Assembly: GCF_004354085.1 (NCBI RefSeq)
Contig: NZ_SMSE01000005.1
Coordinates: 61,376 to 125,375 of the forward strand
DNA from: Seongchinamella unica
GTDB lineage: Bacteria > Pseudomonadota > Gammaproteobacteria > Pseudomonadales > Halieaceae
DNA: 64,000 nt
Direction: 5' to 3'
Shown here: piece after piece, positions 22,059-31,556 of the stretch
Position numbering within the stretch: position 1 is the first letter of the stretch
Layout: the number at the start of each line of letters is the position of its first letter
Program-made: the position numbers and the translations under genes
The notes under the pieces: generated by a model
Seen by the model: the letters and a program-made list of their open reading frames with translations, nothing else
Databases searched by the model: none
Told to the model about the DNA's origin: nothing

Positions 22059-22224
22059 GGGGCGACGGGTGACGGGCGACGGATGACGGATGACGGATGA
22101 CGGGTGACGGGTGACGGGTGACGGGCGACGGATAACGGGTGACGGATAACGGGTGACGGGTGACGGGTGACGGGTGACGGGTGACGGGTGACGGGTGACG
22201 GGTGACGGGTGACGGGTGACGGGA
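22056..22224. repeat. Heptamer tandem repeat (GACGGGT)n
   Basis: About 24 consecutive 7-bp units. The consensus GACGGGT is interspersed with GACGGAT, GACGGGC and AACGGGT variants in the first half; the second half is nearly pure GACGGGT. The array starts in the right edge of the REP-like palindrome, so TGACGG from the palindrome was probably the seed for slippage. No spacers are present, so it is not CRISPR. Confidence 0.95.
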
Positions 22225-22305
22225 ATGTTAACTCTCGGCGATGACAGGAGACTTTAAGCTATCGTGGACGACTGCAGGTTTTAGGCTCTCTACGACAACT
22301 GCAGG

Positions 22306-22596
22306 CTAGTATCCCATCAGGCCGGAAAGTGCGGGGATGACCGTACTGGCGGCTATTACTGCCAATATCCAACTGTGCAGGTTAATTTTACTTTCCAACA
22401 CGGCAAATTTCGCGTCAAATCTGGCGTCTTGTTCCGCCAAGCGCGCATCCAGGTAATCCTTGGTGACCACACTGTCCACATTGAATAGAAACGCTTCTGC
22501 CATGAGTTCCGCCTGCACTTCTGCTTGATGCTCAGGCACGCCGGCCTCAATTAGCCGGCGGGCGAACTTCAGTGTATCAAAGGCGATGGCAGCCAT
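22306..22596 (-). CDS. DUF1640-like coiled-coil membrane-anchored protein
   Basis: 96 residues. FDTLKFARRLIEAGVPEHQAEVQAE is typical of the bacterial DUF1640 (CCDC90-like) group, followed by a coiled coil (DARLAEQDARFDAKFAVLESKI) and one C-terminal membrane helix (WILAVIAASTVIPALSGLM). Function of such small proteins is unknown. It stands alone between the repeat array and folK. Confidence 0.75.
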   Translation of the reverse strand: MAAIAFDTLKFARRLIEAGVPEHQAEVQAELMAEAFLFNVDSVVTKDYLDARLAEQDARFDAKFAVLESKINLHSWILAVIAASTVIPALSGLMGY

Positions 22597-22709
22597 GATA
22601 GTGGCTCCTGATCGGAGAAGTTCTTTGTAGTTTCTCCAGTTTGCGCCGTGGCAGGAACATCAAAAATGGCCAACCACCCGGTTTTACCCGGGCAAGGCCA
22701 CGTCAGGGC

Positions 22710-23216
22710 TCAGGAAATCTCCCTGCCTCGCCATGAAAACGCCACCCTGGATATTCGCTGGGCGTCCAGCCCCAGCTCTGTCCACAGTGTCTCAAAGGAG
22801 CGGCCATCGGCAGGGTGCGAGTTTTTCGGCACAAGATCCGCCAGCGGTCTCAGCACAAAGGCATTCTCCAGGATCTCCCCCCGAGGGAGCTCAACGCCAT
22901 CAATCACCCCCACCAGGCCATCATAGGTCAGGATATCGATATCCAACTGACGGGCACTGAAGCGGGTCGCATTTTTGGGGCGGCCGTGCTCATATTCGAT
23001 GTGCCTCAGTCGTTTGGCCAGTTCGGCCAGGCTGAGGTCGGTAGTTACCCCCACCACCAGGTTGAGGAAAGGCTGGCCGTCAAAGCCAATCGCGGCGGAT
23101 TCGTACACGGGTGATATATCCAGTTCACCAAACAATCCGGCCAGCGCATCCAGCCCGGCGGTAATGTATCGTTCCCGTTCGATATTGCTGCCCAGGCCAA
23201 GGTAGACTCGCGCCAT
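22710..23216 (-). CDS. folK: 2-amino-4-hydroxy-6-hydroxymethyldihydropteridine pyrophosphokinase
   Basis: 168 residues. YLGLGSNIERERYI is the HPPK N-terminal signature and RFSARQLDIDILTYDG holds the RxLDiDil motif binding Mg-ATP. It pyrophosphorylates the pterin before dihydropteroate synthesis in the folate pathway. The start overlaps the folB stop (TGATG), giving an operon tsaD-folB-folK. Confidence 0.95.
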   Translation of the reverse strand: MARVYLGLGSNIERERYITAGLDALAGLFGELDISPVYESAAIGFDGQPFLNLVVGVTTDLSLAELAKRLRHIEYEHGRPKNATRFSARQLDIDILTYDGLVGVIDGVELPRGEILENAFVLRPLADLVPKNSHPADGRSFETLWTELGLDAQRISRVAFSWRGREIS

Positions 23217-23572
23217 CAGGGCTTCTCGCCCCGTTCGATGATCACACCAACATCCTCGGCTGCGGCCACGGCGCCGGGTTTGGCCAGGGTCAGTCGCAGC
23301 CAGGGGATACCGAATTCCCCCAACACGATATCTGCCACCCGTTCCGCCAGAGTCTCGATCAGTTCAAATTCGCTATCTGAGACAAAGGCCAGGATTCGGC
23401 CAGAAATGGCGTCATAATCCACCGCGTCCTCTATGGCATCAGTCGCAGCGGCGGCGCGGTTATCAGAGGCCAGTTCCAGGTCCAGCACCAGGGTCTGGCG
23501 GATGCCCCGCTCCCAGTCGTACACCCCGATCACGGCGTCCGTCTTCAGGCCTTTTATGTAAACAATGTCCAT
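23216..23572 (-). CDS. folB: Dihydroneopterin aldolase
   Basis: 118 residues, family length. DIVYIKGLKTDAVIGVYDWER is the FolB N-terminus with the conserved glutamate of the G-x-Y-xWE motif; VDYDAISGRI and FELIETLAERVADIVL follow. It converts dihydroneopterin to hydroxymethyldihydropterin, the substrate of FolK. Both ends overlap neighbours by TGATG junctions. Confidence 0.95.
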   Translation of the reverse strand: MDIVYIKGLKTDAVIGVYDWERGIRQTLVLDLELASDNRAAAATDAIEDAVDYDAISGRILAFVSDSEFELIETLAERVADIVLGEFGIPWLRLTLAKPGAVAAAEDVGVIIERGEKP

Positions 23573-24609
23573 CAGGCGGCCCCCGCAACCGGCGGCAACT
23601 CTTCCATGGGCCAGCGCGGGCGCACTCGGGTGTCCTCGGTGTCCACCTGTCCGGCCTTTAAGCGCTGGGCCCCGGCGTAGGCAATCATGGCGCCATTGTC
23701 GGTGCAGAACACCGGCGCCGGATAGAAGACTTGCGCCTGCTCTTTGGCGAGCGCCATTTTCAGCTCTGCCCTCAGGTTTGAGTTAGCACTCACTCCGCCC
23801 GCCATCACCAGGGTCTTGAGCCCCTCCTGCTGCAGTGCCCTGCGGCACTTGATCACCAGCGTCCCGACGACGGCGTCCTCGAACGCCCGGGCGATATCCG
23901 CCTTGTCCTGCTGGCTGACTTCGCCATCAACGCGGCAGTCTTCAACGGTATTCAGGGTGTAGGTCTTGAGCCCGCTGAAGCTGAAATCCAGGCCGGGACG
24001 GTTGACCATGGGGCGGGGGAAATGAAAGCGCTCTGGGTTGCCCTTTTCTGCCAGGCGAGCAATATGGGGGCCACCGGGATAGGGCAGGCCCAACATCTTG
24101 GCCGCCTTGTCAAAGGCTTCGCCGGCGGCGTCGTCCAGGGATTCACCCAGCAGTTTGTACTGGCCAATACCGTCAACACGCACCAACTGGGTATGACCAC
24201 CAGAGACCAACAGCGCCACAAAGGGGAATTCCGGGTGCTCTTCCTCCAGCATGGGCGCCAGCAGGTGGCCCTCCATGTGGTGCACCCCCAGGACCGGCAC
24301 ACCCCAGCCCCAGGCCAGGGACCGCGCCAATGTGGCGCCCACCATCAGCGCCCCCACCAGGCCGGGCCCGGCGGTATAGGCTATACCATCGATGTCGGCT
24401 GGGCTTACCCCTGCCTCAGTCATGACTTCCTCTATTAACGGCAGCGTTTTGCGCACGTGGTCGCGAGAGGCCAGTTCCGGCACCACACCACCGTATTCCA
24501 CGTGTATGTCGATCTGGCTGAACAGGGCGTGGGCCAGCAGGCCGCGATCTGTGTCATAGAGCGCTACGCCGGTTTCATCACAGGATGTTTCGAGGCCCAG
24601 TATCAGCAT
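23572..24609 (-). CDS. tsaD: tRNA t6A threonylcarbamoyltransferase TsaD
   Basis: 345 residues from the ATG beginning [14 protein letters not shown], which matches the usual N-terminus; in-frame ATGs at 24636 and 24639 would add ten residues without family support. GVHHMEGHL carries the two metal-binding histidines, VSGGHTQLV and [11 protein letters not shown] are further signatures. It transfers threonylcarbamoyl to A37 of ANN-decoding tRNAs. It is divergent from rpsU, as in many gammaproteobacteria. Confidence 0.95.
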   Translation of the reverse strand: MLILGLETSCDETGVALYDTDRGLLAHALFSQIDIHVEYGGVVPELASRDHVRKTLPLIEEVMTEAGVSPADIDGIAYTAGPGLVGALMVGATLARSLAWGWGVPVLGVHHMEGHLLAPMLEEEHPEFPFVALLVSGGHTQLVRVDGIGQYKLLGESLDDAAGEAFDKAAKMLGLPYPGGPHIARLAEKGNPERFHFPRPMVNRPGLDFSFSGLKTYTLNTVEDCRVDGEVSQQDKADIARAFEDAVVGTLVIKCRRALQQEGLKTLVMAGGVSANSNLRAELKMALAKEQAQVFYPAPVFCTDNGAMIAYAGAQRLKAGQVDTEDTRVRPRWPMEELPPVAGAA

Positions 24610-24719
24610 TTCGCGATTGTTCTCGTCGATTTTCATCAATTTAGTGCAAATTATGGCGCTAAGCCAAGGCGCGAATAATAATTGAGGTGACCCAACGGTG
24701 CCAGCAAAGGAATGCGCGC

Positions 24720-24917
24720 ATGAATATCTACACAGAAACCCTCCGGGACAACCTCAGCGTCCAGCTACCCAGGGATTTGGTGACAATTCTGGATATTGAA
24801 CCCGGTGATACGGTCATCTTCCAGGTAAAAGGCAACCAGGCACGGATCTCCGGCCTGGAACTGTCGGATTTTGAGCAGCCCACTTCTGATAACAACCCAT
24901 TTATTAACGAAAGGTGA
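24720..24917 (+). CDS. Small AbrB-like protein, orphan antitoxin candidate
   Basis: 65 residues. [20 protein letters not shown] resembles the swapped-hairpin AbrB/MazE fold (LPxxhhxxLxhxxGDxh). AAAGGA 9-14 bp upstream is a plausible ribosome site. No toxin gene follows directly; another AbrB/MazF-like pair begins 120 bp downstream. It could be a remnant or regulator of that pair. Confidence 0.5.
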   Translation: MNIYTETLRDNLSVQLPRDLVTILDIEPGDTVIFQVKGNQARISGLELSDFEQPTSDNNPFINER

Positions 24918-25001
24918 TCTCCAGAGCAGGGGCAAGGGCAATAGCGCCAGGACTCACCCGGCTGGCACAATATGCGAGAGAAGCGTAACATCACTGTATA
25001 A

Positions 25002-25019
25002 GGTAATACTGGTATTACC
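25002..25019. promoter_or_regulatory. Palindromic operator ahead of the mazEF-like pair
   Basis: A perfect inverted repeat, GGTAATAC - TG - GTATTACC, lies 19 bp before the antitoxin ATG and just upstream of its strong ACGGAGG ribosome site (25024-25030). Its position suits binding of the AbrB-fold antitoxin for autoregulation. Confidence 0.6.
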
Positions 25020-25037
25020 CATTACGGAGGTGTGCCA

Positions 25038-25268
25038 ATGACAACATCCACCAGCAGGTTGACCAGCAAATACCAGGCGACAATCCCGGCTGATGTCCGC
25101 AGACATCTGGAATTACGCGCAGGCGACAGGGTTGCCTTTGAAATCAGGGAAGATGGGGTGATTCTCAGCAAGGTTCGGCCGCTGGATCAGGAGTACCTGT
25201 CGGCTGCGGAGGAAACGCTATCCGAGTGGGCTTCGCAAGAGGATGATGAAGCTTATGCCGACCTTTAA
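25038..25268 (+). CDS. AbrB/MazE-family antitoxin
   Basis: 76 residues from ATG 25038, chosen because ACGGAGG sits 7 bp upstream. TSRLTSKYQATIPADVRRHLELRAGDRVAFEI is the classic AbrB-type DNA-binding domain; the acidic C-terminus (SEWASQEDDEAYADL) is the expected toxin-binding tail. Overlaps the toxin gene by 14 bp. Confidence 0.88.
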   Translation: MTTSTSRLTSKYQATIPADVRRHLELRAGDRVAFEIREDGVILSKVRPLDQEYLSAAEETLSEWASQEDDEAYADL

Positions 25269-25599
25269 CCAGTTCGATGTGGTGGTTGTACCTTTTCCTT
25301 ACACCGACTGCACTACCCTTAAGCGGCGCCCCGCCTTGGTATTGTCTGATCCTAACGACTTCAACAACAGAATCGGACAGTCGGTAATGGCTATGATTAC
25401 CTCGGCAAAACACTCGAACTGGCCGCTGGACATCGAAATCACCGATCTGGACTCTGCCGGCCTGCCAGCGCCATCGCTGGTTCGGATGAAACTCTTTACC
25501 CTTGATCACCGACTGATTATCCGGTCTTGCGGGACTCTTTCGGATTCCGACCAGCGTCAGGCCCAAAACACACTTTCCAGGCTGTTCAATTCCACCTGA
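25255..25599 (+). CDS. PemK/MazF-family toxin (endoribonuclease)
   Basis: About 114 residues. FDVVVVPFPYTDCTTLKRRPALVLS is the PemK/MazF N-terminal strand-loop signature with the catalytic Arg, and SLVRMKLFTLDHRLI the conserved central segment. Starts at 25243 and 25246 are also possible; I prefer 25255 because family members begin a few residues before FDVVLVPFP. Probably an mRNA interferase held in check by the preceding antitoxin. Confidence 0.88.
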   Translation: MPTFNQFDVVVVPFPYTDCTTLKRRPALVLSDPNDFNNRIGQSVMAMITSAKHSNWPLDIEITDLDSAGLPAPSLVRMKLFTLDHRLIIRSCGTLSDSDQRQAQNTLSRLFNST

Positions 25600-25618
25600 A
25601 AACCGGTCGTTTTACCCT

Positions 25619-25647
25619 TTGCAAACCCTCCTCCAACAGTATAGAAT
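25619..25647 (+). promoter_or_regulatory. Probable sigma-70 promoter of the rpsU-yqeY-dnaG operon
   Basis: TTGCAA (25619-25624) and TAGAAT (25642-25647) are separated by 17 bp and lie 73 bp before rpsU. It starts within 20 bp after the toxin stop, so the toxin-antitoxin pair and the ribosomal operon are transcriptionally separable. Confidence 0.6.
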
Positions 25648-25719
25648 GCGCGCCCTTTCAGGCTTTCACTGGCTGTAAACCGGTGTCTGCAATAAACAAA
25701 CGAGACAGGTAAAGAGTTA

Positions 25720-25935
25720 ATGCCCCACATCAAGGTTAAGGAAAACGAGCCTTTTGACGTAGCACTGCGTCGCTTCAAGCGTTCCTGCGAGAAGGCCGGT
25801 GTACTGGCTGAAGTGCGCAAGCGTGAGCACTACGAGAAGCCCACCACAGTTCGCAAGCGCGCTGGCGCTGCCGCTGTTAAGCGTCACCTGAAGAAGCTCT
25901 CCCGGGAAAACCGCAAGCGCGTACGCCTGTACTGA
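25720..25935 (+). CDS. rpsU: 30S ribosomal protein bS21
   Basis: 71 residues, exact family length. [20 protein letters not shown] and the Arg/Lys-rich end [11 protein letters not shown] are diagnostic. First gene of the macromolecular-synthesis operon (rpsU, yqeY, dnaG, rpoD). Confidence 0.98.
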   Translation: MPHIKVKENEPFDVALRRFKRSCEKAGVLAEVRKREHYEKPTTVRKRAGAAAVKRHLKKLSRENRKRVRLY

Positions 25936-25952
25936 GCGCTGGATCCCCTCCT

Positions 25953-26408
25953 ATGAGTGACCAGTCGCTGACCGCTAGCATCAAGGCCGCCATGAAAGCG
26001 GCCATGAAAGCCAGGGACAAGGAGCGACTGGGTACCATCCGGCTGATACAGGCCGAATTCAAGCGAATCGAAGTGGACGAGCGCGTCGAGATCGACAACG
26101 CTCGCGCACTGGCGGTGCTCGACAAAATGGTCAAGCAGCGCCGCGATTCCGCCCAGCAGTATGCTGATGCCGGCCGCACCGAGCTGGCAGACAAAGAAAA
26201 CGCCGAAATCGCCGTTCTGCAGGAATTTCTTCCTGCCCAGCTTACCGAAGACGAAATCATCGCCATGATCGACGAGGCCATCGCCGCCTCCGACGCCGAA
26301 GGCATGCAGGCCATGGGCGCGGTGATGGGGCAACTCAAGCCGAAACTCGCCGGCCGGGCTGATATGGGGAAGGTGAGCGGGTTGGTCAAGGGCCGGCTCG
26401 CGGGCTGA
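25953..26408 (+). CDS. yqeY: GatB/YqeY domain protein
   Basis: 151 residues. LTASIKAAMKAAMKARDKERLGTIRLI opens the YqeY helical domain and AVLQEFLPAQLTEDEI plus MGAVMGQLKPKLAGRADMGKVSGLVK are the conserved C-terminal part shared with the GatB tail. The family is thought to bind tRNA; its precise role is unclear. It lies 17 bp after rpsU, the usual position in Pseudomonas-type genomes. Confidence 0.93.
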   Translation: MSDQSLTASIKAAMKAAMKARDKERLGTIRLIQAEFKRIEVDERVEIDNARALAVLDKMVKQRRDSAQQYADAGRTELADKENAEIAVLQEFLPAQLTEDEIIAMIDEAIAASDAEGMQAMGAVMGQLKPKLAGRADMGKVSGLVKGRLAG

Positions 26409-26492
26409 ACCCGGTTTCACAGCAAACCAACGCTTATTTTATTGCCGAGAATGTATTCTCGTCATCGCGCGTTATCCCTTAGAATCAATTAT

Positions 26493-26617
26493 CGTCACCC
26501 CCGCGAAGGCGGGGGTCCAGAGACTCCGCTGAACGCACTTTTCATCCACCCCGAGATAGAGGTGAATGCGGATACGCCGAGTCGCGTCGCTGGATTCCCG
26601 CTTGCGCGGGAATGACG
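26493..26617. repeat. REP-like palindrome doublet between yqeY and dnaG
   Basis: Two palindromes in opposite orientation: 26493-26520 (CCCCCGC ... GCGGGGG core) and 26590-26617 (ATTCCCGC ... GCGGGAAT core), each framed by GTCA and TCCAG or their complements. Together they form a BIME-like pair of about 125 bp, the same family as the palindrome at cca. It occupies the place where E. coli has a terminator between rpsU and dnaG, so it may attenuate dnaG expression (inference). Confidence 0.8.
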
Positions 26618-26694
26618 ATGTCCTGAGAGCCGCGCTCAATTCGACACAAATCGATTACGCCCATCCCCGGCTTTGACGGTACACTATCCTTCTT

Positions 26695-28617
26695 ATGGCC
26701 GGACGTATCCCTCAAACCTTCATCGATGACCTGCTGGACCGGGTCGACATTGTCGATGTGATTGACCGGCGGGTGAAGCTGAAGAAAACCGGCAAGAATT
26801 ACAGCGCGCGCTGCCCTTTCCACGAGGAAAAGACCCCTTCCTTCTCCGTCAGCCCGGACAAGCAGTTCTATTACTGCTTTGGCTGCGGCGCCGGTGGCAA
26901 CGCCCTCGGCTTCGTTATGGATTATGAAAACATGGAGTTCCCGCAGGCAGTGGAAACCCTTGCCAGTTCGGTGGGAATGGAAGTTCAGCGGGAGCCCTCC
27001 AGGGGTGGGCCGGCGCGGGAACAGCGGGAAGACTCCAACAAGTCCCTGTACGCGCTGATGGAGCAGGTCGCCAATTACTACAAGCTGCAATTGCGTCAAC
27101 ATCCCGAGCGGGACAAGGCCGTCGACTACCTGAAGCAGCGCGGCCTTTCCGGCCAGATCGCCAAGGAATTCCACCTGGGCTTTGCGCCGCCGGGCTGGGA
27201 TAACCTGCTCAAGGCCCTGGGAGACAGCGACGAGAAAAAAGCACTGCTGATGAAAACCGGCATGCTGGTGGAAAATGACCAGGGCCGCATTTATGACCGC
27301 TTCCGGGATCGGGTGGTATTTCCCATCCGCGACCAGCGCGGCCGGGTGATTGCCTTCGGGGGCCGGGTACTGGGCGATGACAAGCCCAAGTACCTGAACT
27401 CCCCGGAAACCGACATCTTCCACAAGGGGCGCGAACTTTACGGCTTTTATGAAGCCCTCCAGGCCAACCGGCGACTGGAACGCCTGCTGGTGGTTGAAGG
27501 CTACATGGATGTCATCGCCCTGGCCCAGCACGGCATCACTATCGCCACCGCCACTTTGGGCACCTCCACCAGCAAGACCCACCTCGAACGCATCTACCGC
27601 CGCTGCCCGGAAGTCATTTTCTGTTTCGACGGCGACGAGGCCGGGCGCAAGGCGGCATTCCGGGCGCTGGAAGCGGCCCTGCCCTGCATGGAGGATGGCC
27701 GCCAGGCGCGCTTCCTGTTCCTGCCCGAGGGAGAAGACCCGGATACGGTGATTCGCAGTGGTGGCCCGGAGAAATTCGAAGCGCTACTGGCGGGCGCCAC
27801 GCCGCTGGACACCTTCCTGTTCGATGCGATGGCGGAGGGACTGGATACCAGCACCCTGGACGGCCGGGCGCGACTCAGCAAACTGGCGCTCCCCTACATT
27901 CGGCAAATGCCCGAGGGCGTCTTCAGGCAACTGATGTTCAAGGCGCTGGCGGAGCGCACCGGCCTGGAACTGGACAGCCTGATGCGCTTGGAGATTGCCG
28001 CCCCTGAGCCGTCCCCCACCGATCAAATTTGGGGTCAGAGTAAAAATTCGCCTCTCCCCGGGTATGAGCAAGGCGAGTGCGAGCGAGTTGACGAGAATTT
28101 TTACTCTGACCCCAAATCTGGCGGCGAACCCCAACCCCGTCGACGGCACGCCAGTCCCCAGCGCCTGGCGGGTTTTTCCAACCTGGCCCAGAGCGCAATC
28201 GCCCTGATCCTGCATCAACCGGAAGTCGCCCGCAAGGTCAAGACCGAAGGCCTCCAGGAATTGCAGGGGCAGGATGCCAGCCTGCTCAGCGAACTGATCG
28301 CACTGGTGCAGCGGCGGCCGGAATCCAATACCGGCATGTTACTGGGCCACTGGTACGGCACCCCGGAAGGCGAGTTACTCAACCGGCTGGCCGGGCAGGA
28401 ACGGCTGATTCCCACCGAGGGCATCGACCAGCAGTTCAGCGACACTATTTATCGCCTGGCCCACCAGTTGCCACAGCAGTCGAAACTTGCCCAGCAGGTC
28501 GACAAACTGAAACTCACCAACTACGCTGAAACCAGCGAGTTGGAAAAGCAACGCCTGAGAGAAATGCTGCAGGAAAAAATGCAGCGTGATGCAGAGCGAA
28601 ACCGACGCGACCGCTGA
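26695..28617 (+). CDS. dnaG: DNA primase DnaG (with an in-frame palindromic insertion)
   Basis: 640 residues. The CHC2 zinc finger is CPFHEEKTPSF...YYCFGCGAGG (residues 42-67), the catalytic core has RVIAFGGRVLGDDKPKYLNS, and the TOPRIM domain has LLVVEGYMDVIALAQ and CFDGDEAGRKAA. The C-terminal DnaB-interacting helical domain runs from about 480 to the end. Residues about 445-475, in the linker between core and C-terminal domain, are encoded by a mobile palindrome (28027-28117) that keeps the frame. It primes Okazaki fragments. Confidence 0.96.
   Translation: MAGRIPQTFIDDLLDRVDIVDVIDRRVKLKKTGKNYSARCPFHEEKTPSFSVSPDKQFYYCFGCGAGGNALGFVMDYENMEFPQAVETLASSVGMEVQREPSRGGPAREQREDSNKSLYALMEQVANYYKLQLRQHPERDKAVDYLKQRGLSGQIAKEFHLGFAPPGWDNLLKALGDSDEKKALLMKTGMLVENDQGRIYDRFRDRVVFPIRDQRGRVIAFGGRVLGDDKPKYLNSPETDIFHKGRELYGFYEALQANRRLERLLVVEGYMDVIALAQHGITIATATLGTSTSKTHLERIYRRCPEVIFCFDGDEAGRKAAFRALEAALPCMEDGRQARFLFLPEGEDPDTVIRSGGPEKFEALLAGATPLDTFLFDAMAEGLDTSTLDGRARLSKLALPYIRQMPEGVFRQLMFKALAERTGLELDSLMRLEIAAPEPSPTDQIWGQSKNSPLPGYEQGECERVDENFYSDPKSGGEPQPRRRHASPQRLAGFSNLAQSAIALILHQPEVARKVKTEGLQELQGQDASLLSELIALVQRRPESNTGMLLGHWYGTPEGELLNRLAGQERLIPTEGIDQQFSDTIYRLAHQLPQQSKLAQQVDKLKLTNYAETSELEKQRLREMLQEKMQRDAERNRRDR
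28027..28117. repeat. Palindromic mobile element inserted in frame within dnaG
   Basis: Perfect 23-bp inverted repeats at 28027-28049 and 28095-28117, containing GGGGTCAGAGTAAAAATTC on the left and its complement on the right, flank 45 bp with a smaller hairpin (CGCCT ... AGGCG). Both reading through and frame are preserved across about 30 codons. The end sequence resembles termini I associate with REP-associated Y1 transposases, but none is in this window, so that link is inference. Confidence 0.85.
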
Positions 28618-28785
28618 AAATCAGGTGGTCAGGCTGTGTCCGTCGCAAGGGCATGTACCCCGTTGTATTTGGCCGATTCGCCCCCATATAACAAAATCCA
28701 CGATGCAGGGGCGAAAGAGGGCTTATATGCGCCAATTTTCGCCCAATTAGCAGGCTTTTCTGTAGTTAAGCCGTTGATATTCCGG

Positions 28786-28791
28786 TATAAT
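28786..28791 (+). promoter_or_regulatory. Candidate -10 box ahead of rpoD
   Basis: A perfect TATAAT lies 43 bp upstream of the rpoD ATG in a 217-bp gap that holds no gene. No convincing -35 hexamer sits at 16-18 bp spacing, so the promoter may be weak or activator-dependent. Confidence 0.35.
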
Positions 28792-28834
28792 TGCCGGCTG
28801 ATCTTTTTTTGCATATTTGAAAGGTGTCAACTTA

Positions 28835-30637
<1,803 letters not shown>

Positions 30638-30656
30638 GCCACCAACGACGCCAGCG

Positions 30657-30681
30657 AAAGCCACCTGCGGGTGGCTTTTTT
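30657..30681 (+). terminator. Rho-independent terminator after rpoD
   Basis: Stem GCCACC/GGTGGC with a 4-nt TGCG loop, followed by six T residues and preceded by AAA, 20 bp after the rpoD stop. Confidence 0.9.
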
Positions 30682-30913
30682 GTGCGTGGTGCCTTTGTCC
30701 TTGAGCCCGGCCCCTCAATGAGCAGCATCCACCTAAATCCGCACCTGACTGTGGACAAAAGATAAACAAACGGACTTTCGGTGCAATCCGGTAAATCCAC
30801 CGCCAATTCCCGGCCGTACTTCTGAACATGTAACTGCTGGCGGGAGTGCCCTCGCACGAAGCGTGCAGCAGCTTACGATGACGTGATTACACTTGAACTC
30901 ATTGGAGCTGAAG

Positions 30914-31441
30914 ATGAAAAACCCACTTTCCACGATGCTGGCATCTGCCACACTCTCAATACTCCTGGCGTCAGGCGCCAATGCCCAGAGCTTCGGCGAC
31001 TGCGTATCGACCAACCGGGTCACTTTCGATGGCAGCATCGTCGACGCGGCCATCGCTACCCCCGAGCTTAGCACCCTGGTCGACCTGGTCGTCGCCGCCG
31101 GTCTGGACGAAGCCCTCGCCACCATTGAAGACATTACCGTATTTGCGCCCACTAACGACGCGTTTGCCGCCCTGCCCCCTGAGTTGGTCGACGTGGTCGT
31201 CGGCAACACCGACCTGCTGACAGAAATTCTCACCTATCACGTTACCGCGGGCCACCCCGACCCCCGCAAGGTGGCCGGGGCCGTGGCACAGCGCAAGGAA
31301 ACCCTGCAGGGTCAATCTGTCTACTTCAGCCGCAGCGAGGGAGAGCCCCGTGTTAACAACGCCGGCGTGTCCTGCACCGGCGTGCAAACTGACAACGGCA
31401 GCGTATGGATTATCGATAGCGTGCTCTTACCGGCACTGTAA
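30914..31441 (+). CDS. Secreted fasciclin (FAS1) domain protein
   Basis: 175 residues from ATG 30914 (GGAG 7-10 bp upstream). A signal peptide ends at about ASGANAQS. FAS1 landmarks follow: IVDAAIATPELSTLVDLVVAAGL, ITVFAPTNDAFAALP, LTEILTYHVTAG and the C-terminal VWIIDSVLLPAL. These are extracytoplasmic adhesion or ligand-binding domains. Monocistronic: it has its own terminator downstream and follows the rpoD terminator. Confidence 0.9.
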   Translation: MKNPLSTMLASATLSILLASGANAQSFGDCVSTNRVTFDGSIVDAAIATPELSTLVDLVVAAGLDEALATIEDITVFAPTNDAFAALPPELVDVVVGNTDLLTEILTYHVTAGHPDPRKVAGAVAQRKETLQGQSVYFSRSEGEPRVNNAGVSCTGVQTDNGSVWIIDSVLLPAL

Positions 31442-31460
31442 CTTACAAGGTCCCCGCTCT

Positions 31461-31487
31461 GGCCGCCCTCCGGGGCGGCTTTTTTTT
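31461..31487 (+). terminator. Rho-independent terminator after the fasciclin gene
   Basis: Stem GCCGCC/GGCGGC (extendable by one pair) and a run of eight T, 20 bp after the stop codon. Confidence 0.9.
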
Positions 31488-31556
31488 GCTTGTCTACCGG
31501 TTGATCCTGACGCGGGCCATGCCCGTATACTGGAGACAATCACAACGAGGAACTCG

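Noticed and set aside
22056..22224. The heptamer array considered as CRISPR
   Set aside because: Units are 7 bp and contiguous with no spacers, and no cas genes are present.
26542..27582. A 346-codon frame opposite dnaG
   Set aside because: Antisense to the zinc-finger and catalytic core of primase; its start lies in the REP doublet and it has no domain character.
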